Assembly (NCBI RefSeq): GCF_900103085.1
Contig: NZ_FMWR01000013.1
Span: forward strand, 1 to 64,000
From: Gilliamella mensalis
GTDB taxonomy: Bacteria > Pseudomonadota > Gammaproteobacteria > Enterobacterales > Orbaceae
Direction of reading: 5' to 3'
Length of the DNA: 64,000 nt
A model generated the notes under the pieces. It had not been told where the DNA came from. It made no database searches and saw nothing but the letters and a program-made list of their open reading frames with translations. This document shows positions 39,223 to 47,754 of the stretch, in pieces; the stretch's first letter is position 1; each line of letters starts with the position of its first letter. The position numbers and the translations under genes were made by a program.

Positions 39223-39920
39223 AGCTACCTCGCTTTTGATAATTTATTTTGTGCCATAATCAATTTTTTGCTGCAAATTTTTTTAATATAATGCTTGATT
39301 TTGCTCTATTGCCGATAAGCAACGACAAAACAAAAGATGGTTCGCAAATGGAAAATTTGCCACCAAAAGATCTTAATAGTTAAATATTCCTAACCATTAA
39401 ATAAAAAAGCCTGATGCTTATAATACACCTTCACCATTTTATGCTTATTTTTCAAATAAGTAGTTAATTCTATAATGAAGAAATCTAAATGGCAAGAACA
39501 AAATTGTATACATCAATATTTAACAGTTTATCTAAATTAGCTTCTCCTTTATATCGTGTTGCCTTGGAAGGAACCTCTGTGATGCATCGCCATAATTAAT
39601 ACCTAAAGTTATTTTAAAGCGTTCGTTTCTACAGGTTAAGGGAACGAATTGTTTTAATCAGGATTTTTTAGCACGTTCTAAATGGTCAGACGCTGACCAT
39701 TTAGAACATTTAACCAAATCGGTGACAATTATTTTCATTTATGATGTATCACCCTATCTCTTTTCTGCCATAAAATGTTGGTTTTGTTATATGTATATTC
39801 ATTACCGTAGTTTTCAAATTACGGTTAATAATACTAATAATTTCCACACACAGTTATCATATCAAGTGGCTAACCATATACCCATTCACTATTAACCTAG
39901 CGCGATACGACTAAATCGAA
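39223..39920. other. Gene-poor intergenic stretch between the SMR pair and ribB
   Basis: About 700 bases without a convincing gene. It holds a perfect inverted repeat (39675-39707). It also holds a possible 36-codon frame, 39489-39599 (+), starting MARTKLYTSIFNSLSKL, with only a weak GAAG ribosome site. Otherwise it is AT-rich and unfeatured. Confidence 0.5.
39675..39707. repeat. Perfect 15-bp inverted repeat with 3-base loop
   Basis: GTTCTAAATGGTCAG and CTGACCATTTAGAAC are separated by ACG. There is no T run on either side, so it is not a classic terminator. It lies 214 bases beyond the end of ribB. Confidence 0.75.
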
Positions 39921-40559
39921 TTACATGGATTTACGATACTCAACAATATCTTCAATAGTCACCACTGGCATGTTGTATTGTTTAGCAAAATTAACCACCT
40001 CTGGTGCTCTTGCCATGGTGCCATCATCATTTGTTAATTCACACAGTACGGCAGCGGGTTTTAAGCCTGCTAACGTGACTAAATCAATTGATGCTTCGGT
40101 ATGTCCACGACGAACTAAAACACCGCCCTCTTTAGCAACTAAAGGAAACACATGCCCCGGATGATTAAGATCGCTCGGCTTTGCATTGTCATTCACCGCA
40201 GCTTTAATAGTTGTAACGCGATCAGCAGCCGATACACCAGTTGTAACTCCATTAGCGGCTTCAATCGAAATAGTAAATGCTGTATTGTTTTTGCTGGTAT
40301 TATTTTCCACCATCATTGGCAAATCTAACTCTTCACAACGTTTGTGTGGTAAACATAAACAAACAATACCACTGCCGTAACGAATCGTCAGCGCCATTTG
40401 CTGGCTAGTGATGGACTCGGCAGCCCAAATAATATCGCCTTCGTTTTCACGATCTTCATCATCTAAAACAAGTACCCCTTGACCGGCTTGAATTGATGCA
40501 ATCGCTTTTTCGACACGTTCAATGGGGGTTCCAAATTCATGTAAATTAAACTGATTCAT
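39921..40559 (-). CDS. ribB: 3,4-dihydroxy-2-butanone-4-phosphate synthase
   Basis: This 212-residue enzyme converts ribulose 5-phosphate into the four-carbon unit of riboflavin. The metal and acid loop is [17 protein letters not shown] near residue 32. The catalytic C-terminal motif [18 protein letters not shown] and [15 protein letters not shown] are conserved; no RibA domain is fused. Length agrees with E. coli RibB (217). An FMN riboswitch lies in its leader, so FMN represses it. Expressed alone. Confidence 0.97.
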   Translation of the reverse strand: MNQFNLHEFGTPIERVEKAIASIQAGQGVLVLDDEDRENEGDIIWAAESITSQQMALTIRYGSGIVCLCLPHKRCEELDLPMMVENNTSKNNTAFTISIEAANGVTTGVSAADRVTTIKAAVNDNAKPSDLNHPGHVFPLVAKEGGVLVRRGHTEASIDLVTLAGLKPAAVLCELTNDDGTMARAPEVVNFAKQYNMPVVTIEDIVEYRKSM

Positions 40560-40724
40560 GGTAAATACCTATATATTTTTTAACTTGCTCATTTCATTAT
40601 TTACTTAATTAAATTTAAATAGCTATTTAGCTATCAATTTAGTTAAGTATAAATAAAATACCAGAATCAGGGCAGTGCTTGACCTGCGTGACTTTGCCTT
40701 TCAGCAAATATAGGAAAGATAAGC

Positions 40725-40900
40725 AACTCTCTTTTATCCAGACTTTAACTGTCGGCTTTGGAATTTCACCAAATCTGCTTGTCCTTAATCTAAAAAACCT
40801 AACCAAGCAATACGAACAATTGCCGCAGATAAATAACAATTTAGATTAAGCGCTCGTGGGCTATACCACCGGTGGGGACTTACACCCCGCCCTGAGAATT
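40725..40900 (-). promoter_or_regulatory. FMN riboswitch (RFN element) of ribB
   Basis: On the minus strand the conserved RFN blocks appear in order: CAGGGCGGGGTGTAAGTCCC near 40880, CCACCGGTGGTATAGCCC, a variable stem, GCAGATTTGGTGAAATTCC, GCCGACAGTTAAAGTCTGGA and AAAGAGAG near 40730. It binds FMN and reduces ribB expression. A TATAGT box about 30 bases upstream (near 40930) is the likely promoter. Confidence 0.95.
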
Positions 40901-41013
40901 TTGCCAAAAAAATTGACTAGTCACACTATAATACAAAATGACTAAAAAGACACGGAGATTTTAAAACGAAATATTGCCACAAAGTGCGGCAATATTTATT
41001 ATAAAGGAAAGGT

Positions 41014-42015
41014 TTAATGCATACGCGTTTCGTTAATGCGGCGGCGCTCTGCATTACGCATCCACAACCACGAAACAAAACCAATAATACCAACAATTAA
41101 TAATATAATTGTGGCTAAAGCATTGATCTGAGGATCAACTCCTAAACGCACTTTTGAAAATATCAATTTAGGTAACGTCATAGCGCCGGGTCCAGTTACA
41201 AAATTAGCAATAACCACATCATCAAGTGATAATGTAAATGCTAAAAGCCAACCAGACACTAATGCCGGTGCAATCATTGGCAACGTAATGATAAAAAAGA
41301 CCTTCAAGGGATTTGCACCAAGATCTAATGCTGCTTCCTCAATTGACTTATCTAATTCGCGTAACCTAGCACTAATTACCACTGTCACATAGGCAGTACA
41401 AAATGTAGCATGAGCCATCCATATAGTGATAGCACCACGATCTTTTGGCCACCCAAGTACCTGTCCCATTCCCACAAATAACAATAACAAAGCCAAACCA
41501 GTAATAACATCAGGCATAACTAGTGGTGCAGTTGTCATAAAAGAAAATAGATTAGAACCGCGGAATCGTCTAAAACGAATTACCGCATAAGCTGCTAATG
41601 TCCCAAGCACAACCGCAAAAGTTGCAGCACCTGCCGCAATCGACAAGCTCAGCCCAACGGCTTTAAGTAATGTTTCGTTATGAATTAGCTCAAAATACCA
41701 TTTGATTGAAAAATCCGCCCAAACTGTCACCAAACGGGAACTATTAAACGAATATACAATCAAAATAATCATTGGGATATATAAAAACGAAAATACTACC
41801 AAAAAGATAAGTCCTTTCAAACATCGAAAAAACAGCGCAATAGTAACTAAAGCCGTCATTATGAAACTAAAAATAAAACAGTTGCAATAAAAGCTCCATT
41901 CTCCCAAAAGTGCAAGTCCCGATGACGAAATCAAAACACTCAATAAAATCGCACCAAGCAATGACGAAAAAAATACAATCAGAGCCGATCGCATGATAAT
42001 AGGCAAATTGTTCAT
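41014..42015 (-). CDS. potI: Putrescine ABC transporter permease PotI, N-terminally extended
   Basis: This 333-residue inner-membrane permease is the last gene of potFGHI. The core from about residue 70 matches E. coli PotI (281): FLYIPMIILIVYSFNSS, TAPLVMPDVITGLALLLLF, and the EAA loop LRELDKSIEEAALDLGANPLKVF that contacts PotG. Between the conserved start MNNLP and the first core helix there is an extra segment of about 55 residues with two hydrophobic stretches (11-31 and 41-62). Its ATG lies immediately before the stop of potH (no gap). Confidence 0.95.
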   Translation of the reverse strand: MNNLPIIMRSALIVFFSSLLGAILLSVLISSSGLALLGEWSFYCNCFIFSFIMTALVTIALFFRCLKGLIFLVVFSFLYIPMIILIVYSFNSSRLVTVWADFSIKWYFELIHNETLLKAVGLSLSIAAGAATFAVVLGTLAAYAVIRFRRFRGSNLFSFMTTAPLVMPDVITGLALLLLFVGMGQVLGWPKDRGAITIWMAHATFCTAYVTVVISARLRELDKSIEEAALDLGANPLKVFFIITLPMIAPALVSGWLLAFTLSLDDVVIANFVTGPGAMTLPKLIFSKVRLGVDPQINALATIILLIVGIIGFVSWLWMRNAERRRINETRMH

Positions 42016-43188
42016 CTATTTACCTCCCATTTGTCGATTTTGGAATTTATTGAAATAATAAATTGGTACAATTAGGATCATCAACATCACACTAGCAACC
42101 GCTGATGCTGCTGGCCAGTCATGATTGTTAAAGAACTCAGTCCAAAGCTGTGTACCAATCATAATTCCCTCTGAAGGACCTAATAATTCAGGAATAACAT
42201 ACTCACCTACAGCAGGAATAAACACCAACATGCCACCAGCAATAACCCCATTTTTGGTTAACGGCACAATGATATTAAAAAATGTCTTAATCGGTTTACA
42301 CCCTAAGTCTAATGCGGCTTCGATTAACGTTGAATCGACCTTACTTAACGATGTATAAATTGGTAATACCACAAATGGTAAATAAGAATAAACAATACCA
42401 ATATATACAGCAAAATAGGTTTTCATAATAATCAAAGGCTGATCGATCACGCCTAACCACATTAAAAAGTGATTTAATAAACCATTGGGATTTAAAATAC
42501 CAATCCACGCGTAAACACGAATTAAAAACGATGTCCATGAAGGTAAAATAATCAGTAACAATAAAATGTTACGAGTTGACTGTTTACATTGAGAAATAGC
42601 CCAAGCCAACGGATAACCAATCAAAATACAAAGCACAGTTGAAATCGCTGCAATCTTAAGCGATTGCAAATACGAATCAATATAAATTGTGTCGCTGATG
42701 AGATTTAAATAATTACCAAAATTTAACGTAATATTAAGCAAACCGTCTTCATAACTTAATAAATCGGTATATGGTGGTACAGCTAAGGCAATTTCAGAAA
42801 AACTGATCCTAAATACAATTAAAAATGGCAATAAAAATAGCAATAGCATCCATAAATATGGAATTGCAATGACAATTAACCGCCCATAAAGTGTCATCAG
42901 ATCGGCTTGAGATCGTTGTTGTTGCATTTTTTTATAAGCAAAATAAACTGCCACAAGTCCTGCAGGCACAAATAATATACTGCCTGCAATAATCAGCCGA
43001 TAAGCAAACTTAGATGGCCTATAATTTGCTAAATATAAGCCTAAGCATGACAATAGAAAACTTAATGTCATTGCGGTAAATAGCGCATCTAAAAATAAGT
43101 TATCAAACGCCCCTGTTGTTGCAAAACGCAAATAAACATTGAGCAACACAAATGCATTTAACAACAATCCTAATACAATGGATCGCAT
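42016..43188 (-). CDS. potH: Putrescine ABC transporter permease PotH, N-terminally extended
   Basis: This 390-residue inner-membrane permease has a core matching E. coli PotH (317): IAIPYLWMLLLFLLPFLIVF, PPYTDL, LPSWTSFLIRVYAWIGIL, EAALDLGCKPIKTF (EAA loop) and FIPAVGEYVIPELLGPSEGIM. It carries about 74 additional N-terminal residues with three hydrophobic stretches (about 3-22, 33-54, 64-84). The next gene, potI, has a similar extension. The extra helices are in frame with no internal alternative start that fits better. Junction with potI is seamless. Confidence 0.95.
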   Translation of the reverse strand: MRSIVLGLLLNAFVLLNVYLRFATTGAFDNLFLDALFTAMTLSFLLSCLGLYLANYRPSKFAYRLIIAGSILFVPAGLVAVYFAYKKMQQQRSQADLMTLYGRLIVIAIPYLWMLLLFLLPFLIVFRISFSEIALAVPPYTDLLSYEDGLLNITLNFGNYLNLISDTIYIDSYLQSLKIAAISTVLCILIGYPLAWAISQCKQSTRNILLLLIILPSWTSFLIRVYAWIGILNPNGLLNHFLMWLGVIDQPLIIMKTYFAVYIGIVYSYLPFVVLPIYTSLSKVDSTLIEAALDLGCKPIKTFFNIIVPLTKNGVIAGGMLVFIPAVGEYVIPELLGPSEGIMIGTQLWTEFFNNHDWPAASAVASVMLMILIVPIYYFNKFQNRQMGGK

Positions 43189-43206
43189 TATGATATCCTC
43201 TTATGT

Positions 43207-44343
43207 TTATTCGGTAAGCACAACACAACTATCGACTTCCCAACTTAGATTAACTATATCACCCCAAGTTGGCATCCCCTTACGATAACGGTACTCATTT
43301 TGCAATTGAGCTATAATTATTTGCCCACTTGGTAATTTAACGTGATAAATAGACAAGTCACCTAAATAAGCGATTTCGACCACTTCACCAGATGCAACGT
43401 TATAGCTCTGTTCTGGAATTTCGTCACATAGCCTAATTTTTTCAGGGCGCAAGGCAACTTTAATTGGCACACCTTCCACCGCGGGTGAATCATAATCCAC
43501 TTTCAATGGATGTTTGATTGTAGGGCAACTCAAAATCAGACCATCTTCTAATGTTTCTTGCAAGATACCGTCAAAAATATTAACCGAACCAATAAACTCG
43601 GCACTATAACGGCTATTTGGATGTTCATAAAGTTCTTCAGGCTCACCAATTTGTACAAATTGACCTTTATTCATAATAGCAATACGGCCAGCCATGGTCA
43701 TGGCTTCTTCTTGATCATGCGTAACCATAACACAAGTTGCTCCCACTTGTTCTAAAATGCTTACCACTTCAAGTTGCATCCGATCACGAAGTTGTTTATC
43801 AAGAGCCCCCATAGGCTCATCAAGTAACAATAATTTTGGTCGTTTGGCTAAACTTCTGGCTAAAGCAACGCGTTGGCGCTGACCACCTGATAGTTGATGT
43901 GGTTTACGTTTGCCAAATTGTTCCATGTGTACAAGCGCTAGCATTTCTTCAACGCGTTGTTTGATTTCGTTATGATTTAATTTATCTTGTTTTAAACCAA
44001 AGGCAATATTTTGCTCAACCGTCATGTGAGGAAATAAAGCATACGATTGAAACATCATATTAATTGGGCGATCATAAGGTGGAACTTGTGATAAATCTTT
44101 ACCATCAAGAATTATTTGCCCCGACGTAGGCTGCTCAAAACCAGCAAGCATACGCAGTAAGGTTGATTTACCACTTCCCGATGCTCCCAACAAGGCAAAG
44201 ATTTCTCCAGTATAGATAGTCAAATTGACATCATCAACGGCATAATAATCATCATTAAAAACTTTAGTTAAATTTTTGATCTCCAACAATGGAGTTATCA
44301 TCTTTTTTTTAGGCTGTACCTGATTTGTTGTTTTATCGTTCAC
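43207..44343 (-). CDS. potG: Putrescine ABC transporter ATPase PotG
   Basis: This 378-residue ABC ATPase powers the PotH-PotI channel. Walker A is LLGASGSGKSTLLRML, the Q loop NMMFQSYALFPHMTV, the signature LSGGQRQRVALARSL, Walker B LLLLDEPMGALD and the switch VTHDQEEA. A TOBE regulatory domain ends the protein, with the end WEVDSCVVLTE as in E. coli PotG. GTG at 44343 is chosen because GAGGA sits 7 bases ahead and the resulting N-terminus aligns residue for residue with E. coli PotG (VNDKTTNQ versus MNDAIPRP). An ATG at 44370 lacks this support. Confidence 0.95.
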   Translation of the reverse strand: MNDKTTNQVQPKKKMITPLLEIKNLTKVFNDDYYAVDDVNLTIYTGEIFALLGASGSGKSTLLRMLAGFEQPTSGQIILDGKDLSQVPPYDRPINMMFQSYALFPHMTVEQNIAFGLKQDKLNHNEIKQRVEEMLALVHMEQFGKRKPHQLSGGQRQRVALARSLAKRPKLLLLDEPMGALDKQLRDRMQLEVVSILEQVGATCVMVTHDQEEAMTMAGRIAIMNKGQFVQIGEPEELYEHPNSRYSAEFIGSVNIFDGILQETLEDGLILSCPTIKHPLKVDYDSPAVEGVPIKVALRPEKIRLCDEIPEQSYNVASGEVVEIAYLGDLSIYHVKLPSGQIIIAQLQNEYRYRKGMPTWGDIVNLSWEVDSCVVLTE

Positions 44344-44444
44344 TCTTTTTTCCTCATAACAACAAGCCAAAAAAACGAGACGGAAAGACTAAATAGCCTC
44401 TCCGTCTTGAATTATTATTTAAAACTCGATATACAAAATATCGA

Positions 44445-45554
44445 TTATTTTCCCGTTTTAAGTTTAGTCCATGTACGGGTAATTACCCGTTCAAGTTTAG
44501 GATTTTTTACTTGTAAAGTGAAGAGTTTTTTCATCACTTCTGGTTTTGGATAAACCGCTGGATCATCTTTCACTTCTGGTTTTACAAATTTGTCGTTGGC
44601 TTCTTTATTGGCGCTTGCAAAGTTAACATCGTTAGTCACTTGCGCAGCAATTTCAGGTTTCATAACAAAATTTAAAAACTCGTGAGCTTCGTCAGGGTTT
44701 GCTGAATCTTTTGGAATAGCAAAGGTATCAAAAAAGACTAATGCACCTTCTTTGGGTATTTGATAGCCAATATGCACGCCGTTTTTCGCTTCATTCGCTC
44801 TATCACGTGATTGCAAAATATCGCCCGACCAACCTAAAATCACACAAATATCGCCATTGGCTAAATCAGTAATATATTGTGAAGAATGAAAATAACGAAT
44901 ATTTGGGCGTACCTTTTCTAACAGTTCATAAGCGACGCCTGTGTAGTCCTTCGCATCGGTACTATTTGGATCTTTACCTAAATATTGAAGTGCGCTAGCA
45001 AAGATTTCGGTAGGTGCATCTAAAAACGCAACACCACAATCTTTTAATTTTTCCATATTTTCAGGTTTAAATACTAAATCCCAGCTATCAACCGGCGCAT
45101 CATCACCTAAGCGCTCTTTAACTTTATCAATGTTATAACCGATACCAGTTGTCATCCACACATAAGGAATAGCATATTTATTATCGGGATCGTGCGTTGC
45201 CATTAATTTCATTAAATTTGGATCTAAGTTTTTCCAGTTAGGTAATTTACTTTTATCTAATGGAAGATAGATATCAGATTTAATCTGTCTAGCTAAAAAG
45301 CTATCTGAAGGAGAAACCACGTCAAAGCCAGAATGACCGGCCATTAATTTACCTTCAAGCGCTTCGTTTGAATCATAAACATCATAAACCAGTTTAATAC
45401 CAGTCGATTTTTCAAAATCTGAAATAGTATTAGAACCAATTTGACCTGCCCAATTGTAAAAATGCACAACACGATCTTTAGCAATAGCAGATTGAGATAA
45501 CGCTAGTGAAACACCAGCCACGATTGAAAGAATTGTTTTACGTTGAGTAAACAT
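44445..45554 (-). CDS. potF: Polyamine-binding periplasmic protein, PotF-like
   Basis: This 369-residue solute-binding protein has a signal peptide (QRKTILSIVAGVSLALSQSAIA). Conserved blocks with E. coli PotF: KLPNWKNLDPNLMKLMATHDPDN, RPNIRYFHSSQYI.DLANGDICV, GWSGD, the KEGALVFFDTFAIP cleft strand and KLERVITRTWTKLKTGK. The ligand-loop sequence after the first cleft Trp is W35-A-G-Q instead of E. coli W37-S-D-Y. SPSDSF replaces VPSASF, so one acidic group seems to have moved. The ligand may not be putrescine. The ATG at 45554 begins the signal peptide; a GTG 2 codons upstream is possible. First gene of potFGHI. Confidence 0.92.
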   Translation of the reverse strand: MFTQRKTILSIVAGVSLALSQSAIAKDRVVHFYNWAGQIGSNTISDFEKSTGIKLVYDVYDSNEALEGKLMAGHSGFDVVSPSDSFLARQIKSDIYLPLDKSKLPNWKNLDPNLMKLMATHDPDNKYAIPYVWMTTGIGYNIDKVKERLGDDAPVDSWDLVFKPENMEKLKDCGVAFLDAPTEIFASALQYLGKDPNSTDAKDYTGVAYELLEKVRPNIRYFHSSQYITDLANGDICVILGWSGDILQSRDRANEAKNGVHIGYQIPKEGALVFFDTFAIPKDSANPDEAHEFLNFVMKPEIAAQVTNDVNFASANKEANDKFVKPEVKDDPAVYPKPEVMKKLFTLQVKNPKLERVITRTWTKLKTGK

Positions 45555-45893
45555 GCTCACCACTTCTCCTCTAGTTGTAGGGATATTACATGTTAGACAC
45601 AAGCCCATTGCAAAGACACAACGGACCCCCAAATTTTGCTATCGGCGTTGTTAATAATGATATCAATTAACAATATAACGAACAGTTAGCGAAACCGAGG
45701 TAATCAGGCAATCACAAGTCATTAATAAAATTAATGAACAAGTAGAGCTAACCTTGCATTACGAGGGATAAAATACCTTTTTTTTGAAATATGTCCACTT
45801 AAAAAATCAAATATTAAAAGTTTAGGTATTGAGTGACTATATTTTAGCCACTCAAGGAGTAAGTAACAACCAATTACCAATTAATTAACGCGA

Positions 45894-46388
45894 TTATTCG
45901 ACGCTAGCTTGCATGATTTTAGTATTTGGTTGCCAAACACGATATTTAACTTGCAAATCGTTTGGCACATAAAAAACTAACGGCATACTGCTGTTATAAT
46001 TAAACAAACCTAAATTATGGTTAATTGTCACAAATCGATTTTTACTGCTACCTTCAGGGCAAGCCATTAATGTCGAAATATTACCAACAGTTCTTTCAAC
46101 CACATAATAAGAGTATCCCCAACCTTTAAGCTCTTCTTGCTTAACTACACCGCCTAAATTATGTAAATTACAATCCACATTCATCTCTTTACCAATGATC
46201 ACTTCAACTTTTGCATTATTTTCGTTAGCAATAGTTGGCAAATGAATAGCATAACGAGTAAAACCAGCTTGAGCTGTTGGAAATGGTGCTGTATCATTAG
46301 CATTTTGCGCAACTGGTGGCAGTTTTTGTGAATTTGCACACGCCGTCAATGTCACACCTAATAATGTTAATAAAAGTAATTTTTTCAT
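45894..46388 (-). CDS. eco: Ecotin-like serine protease inhibitor with a lipoprotein signal
   Basis: This 164-residue protein matches ecotin through the whole mature part: FPTAQAGFTRYAIHLP, VEVIIGKEMNVDCNLHNLGG, LKGWGYSYYVVE, STLMACPEG and VKYRVWQPN. Ecotin dimers inhibit trypsin-like serine proteases and elastase in the periplasm. The reactive loop has Leu107 at P1, where E. coli has Met84. C73 and C110 form the expected disulfide. Unlike E. coli ecotin, the signal ends in a lipobox, LTAC (C17), with Ala at +2, so outer-membrane anchoring is predicted. Transcribed alone, between potF and ydiK. Confidence 0.9.
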   Translation of the reverse strand: MKKLLLLTLLGVTLTACANSQKLPPVAQNANDTAPFPTAQAGFTRYAIHLPTIANENNAKVEVIIGKEMNVDCNLHNLGGVVKQEELKGWGYSYYVVERTVGNISTLMACPEGSSKNRFVTINHNLGLFNYNSSMPLVFYVPNDLQVKYRVWQPNTKIMQASVE

Positions 46389-46490
46389 TTCAAATCTCCA
46401 CTAAAATAATTAATCATAAACACCATCGTATTAATTTTGATTGATAATACGTATAATAACGCCCTCTAGATTAATAAATATGGTACAAAA

Positions 46491-47543
46491 ATGCCAGCAG
46501 AAAAATATACTTCTGATTTACTTAAATTGATTTTAAACCTGTTAATTATTGGGTTGCTAATCATTATTACCTATCGTGTTATTGAAGTTTTCTTATTCGG
46601 ATTCTTCTGGGCAGTGATGGTGGTGATTACTACTTGGCCATTAATGATAAAAATTCAACATAAACTGTTTAATAAACGTTGGCTATCATTACTAGTAATG
46701 GCTCTGATATTGGCATTTGTTTGTATTATACCTTTTATATTAATTATTAGTTCTGTAGCACAAAATGGTCACTACCTTATTGAATGGGCAAGAACGCTAT
46801 CGCATCAAAAACTACCAACGCTTGACTGGCTGGAGAGTATACCGGCATTTGGTTCTGAAATACATCAAAATTGGTTAAACCTAATTCAAACAGATGGTTC
46901 TAATTTAGTTTCAAGCATACAGCCTTATGTAGGCACCATGATAGGCTGGCTACTTGAACAAGCCACCAATATTGGTATATTTATCTTTCATGCAGGTGTA
47001 ATGATTATTTTTAGCCTACTGCTCTTTTTAAAAGGCGAAAGCATTACCAAATACGTCTACCTATTAGCTAACAGATTATCAAAACAATATGGTAAAACCA
47101 CTGTCACGTTAGCGGGACAATCCATTCGCGCAGTCGCACTTGGCGTTGTGGTTACCGCCATTACCTTAGCCTTAATTGGTGGATTAAGTTTTATATTAAC
47201 CAGCATGCCGTTACCGGGCGTACTGACGCTAATCTTATTTATTTGCTGTGTTGCACAAATTGGTCCTGTAGTTGTTATGCTTGGGTGCATTTTTTGGCAA
47301 TTTTGGGCCGGCAACACTATTGCCGGTATTATATTAATTGTTGTGGCAATCATCTTAACCACGTTAGATAGCGTCATGCGAGCTTACTTGATAAAAAAAG
47401 GTGCCAATTTACCATTTTTACTCATATTATTTGGGGTGATTGGTGGTCTACTTGGCTTTGGCATAATGGGGCTATTTATTGGACCTGTGGTACTCGCATT
47501 AACTTACAAAATAATTCAAACATGGGTTGATGAACAATCTTAA
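46491..47543 (+). CDS. ydiK: AI-2E family transporter YdiK
   Basis: This 350-residue membrane protein of the AI-2 exporter (UPF0118) superfamily has a hydrophobic pair near 15-45, a third segment at about 60-85, a periplasmic stretch with WLESIPAFG, then five or so C-terminal helices ending in GLFIGPVVLALTYKII. The FWAVMVVITTWPLMIKIQ and PLPGVLTLILFICCVAQIGPVVVMLGC segments match YdiK of enterobacteria. The substrate is unknown; related members move autoinducer-2 or ions. Stand-alone gene; a 210-base gap leads to pssA. Confidence 0.85.
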   Translation: MPAEKYTSDLLKLILNLLIIGLLIIITYRVIEVFLFGFFWAVMVVITTWPLMIKIQHKLFNKRWLSLLVMALILAFVCIIPFILIISSVAQNGHYLIEWARTLSHQKLPTLDWLESIPAFGSEIHQNWLNLIQTDGSNLVSSIQPYVGTMIGWLLEQATNIGIFIFHAGVMIIFSLLLFLKGESITKYVYLLANRLSKQYGKTTVTLAGQSIRAVALGVVVTAITLALIGGLSFILTSMPLPGVLTLILFICCVAQIGPVVVMLGCIFWQFWAGNTIAGIILIVVAIILTTLDSVMRAYLIKKGANLPFLLILFGVIGGLLGFGIMGLFIGPVVLALTYKIIQTWVDEQS

Positions 47544-47754
47544 ACAATTTATTATCACCCGGTAATTAAGCATAAACAAGTTGCTAACGGCTTGGTGCGG
47601 CGTAATATAGCGTTATTAGTACGTAACAATCTAAAAACAATTTTGCAAAAATGCACACAATTTAAAAGGAGTGTTATTTTTACTGGTATTATTTACGTTA
47701 CGTTAGATAATCACTACTCTAAAGTAACTAACCAGTTATAATGATAAATAAACC

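Noticed and set aside
39223-39400. Guanidine (ykkC-type) riboswitch expected before the SMR pair
   Set aside because: Read on the minus strand, the ACGR hairpin pairs and conserved blocks of the known classes are not present.
44445-45632. Assignment of the transporter as spermidine PotABCD
   Set aside because: The ATPase and permeases match PotG, PotH and PotI rather than PotA, PotB and PotC, and the gene order F-G-H-I is that of the putrescine system.
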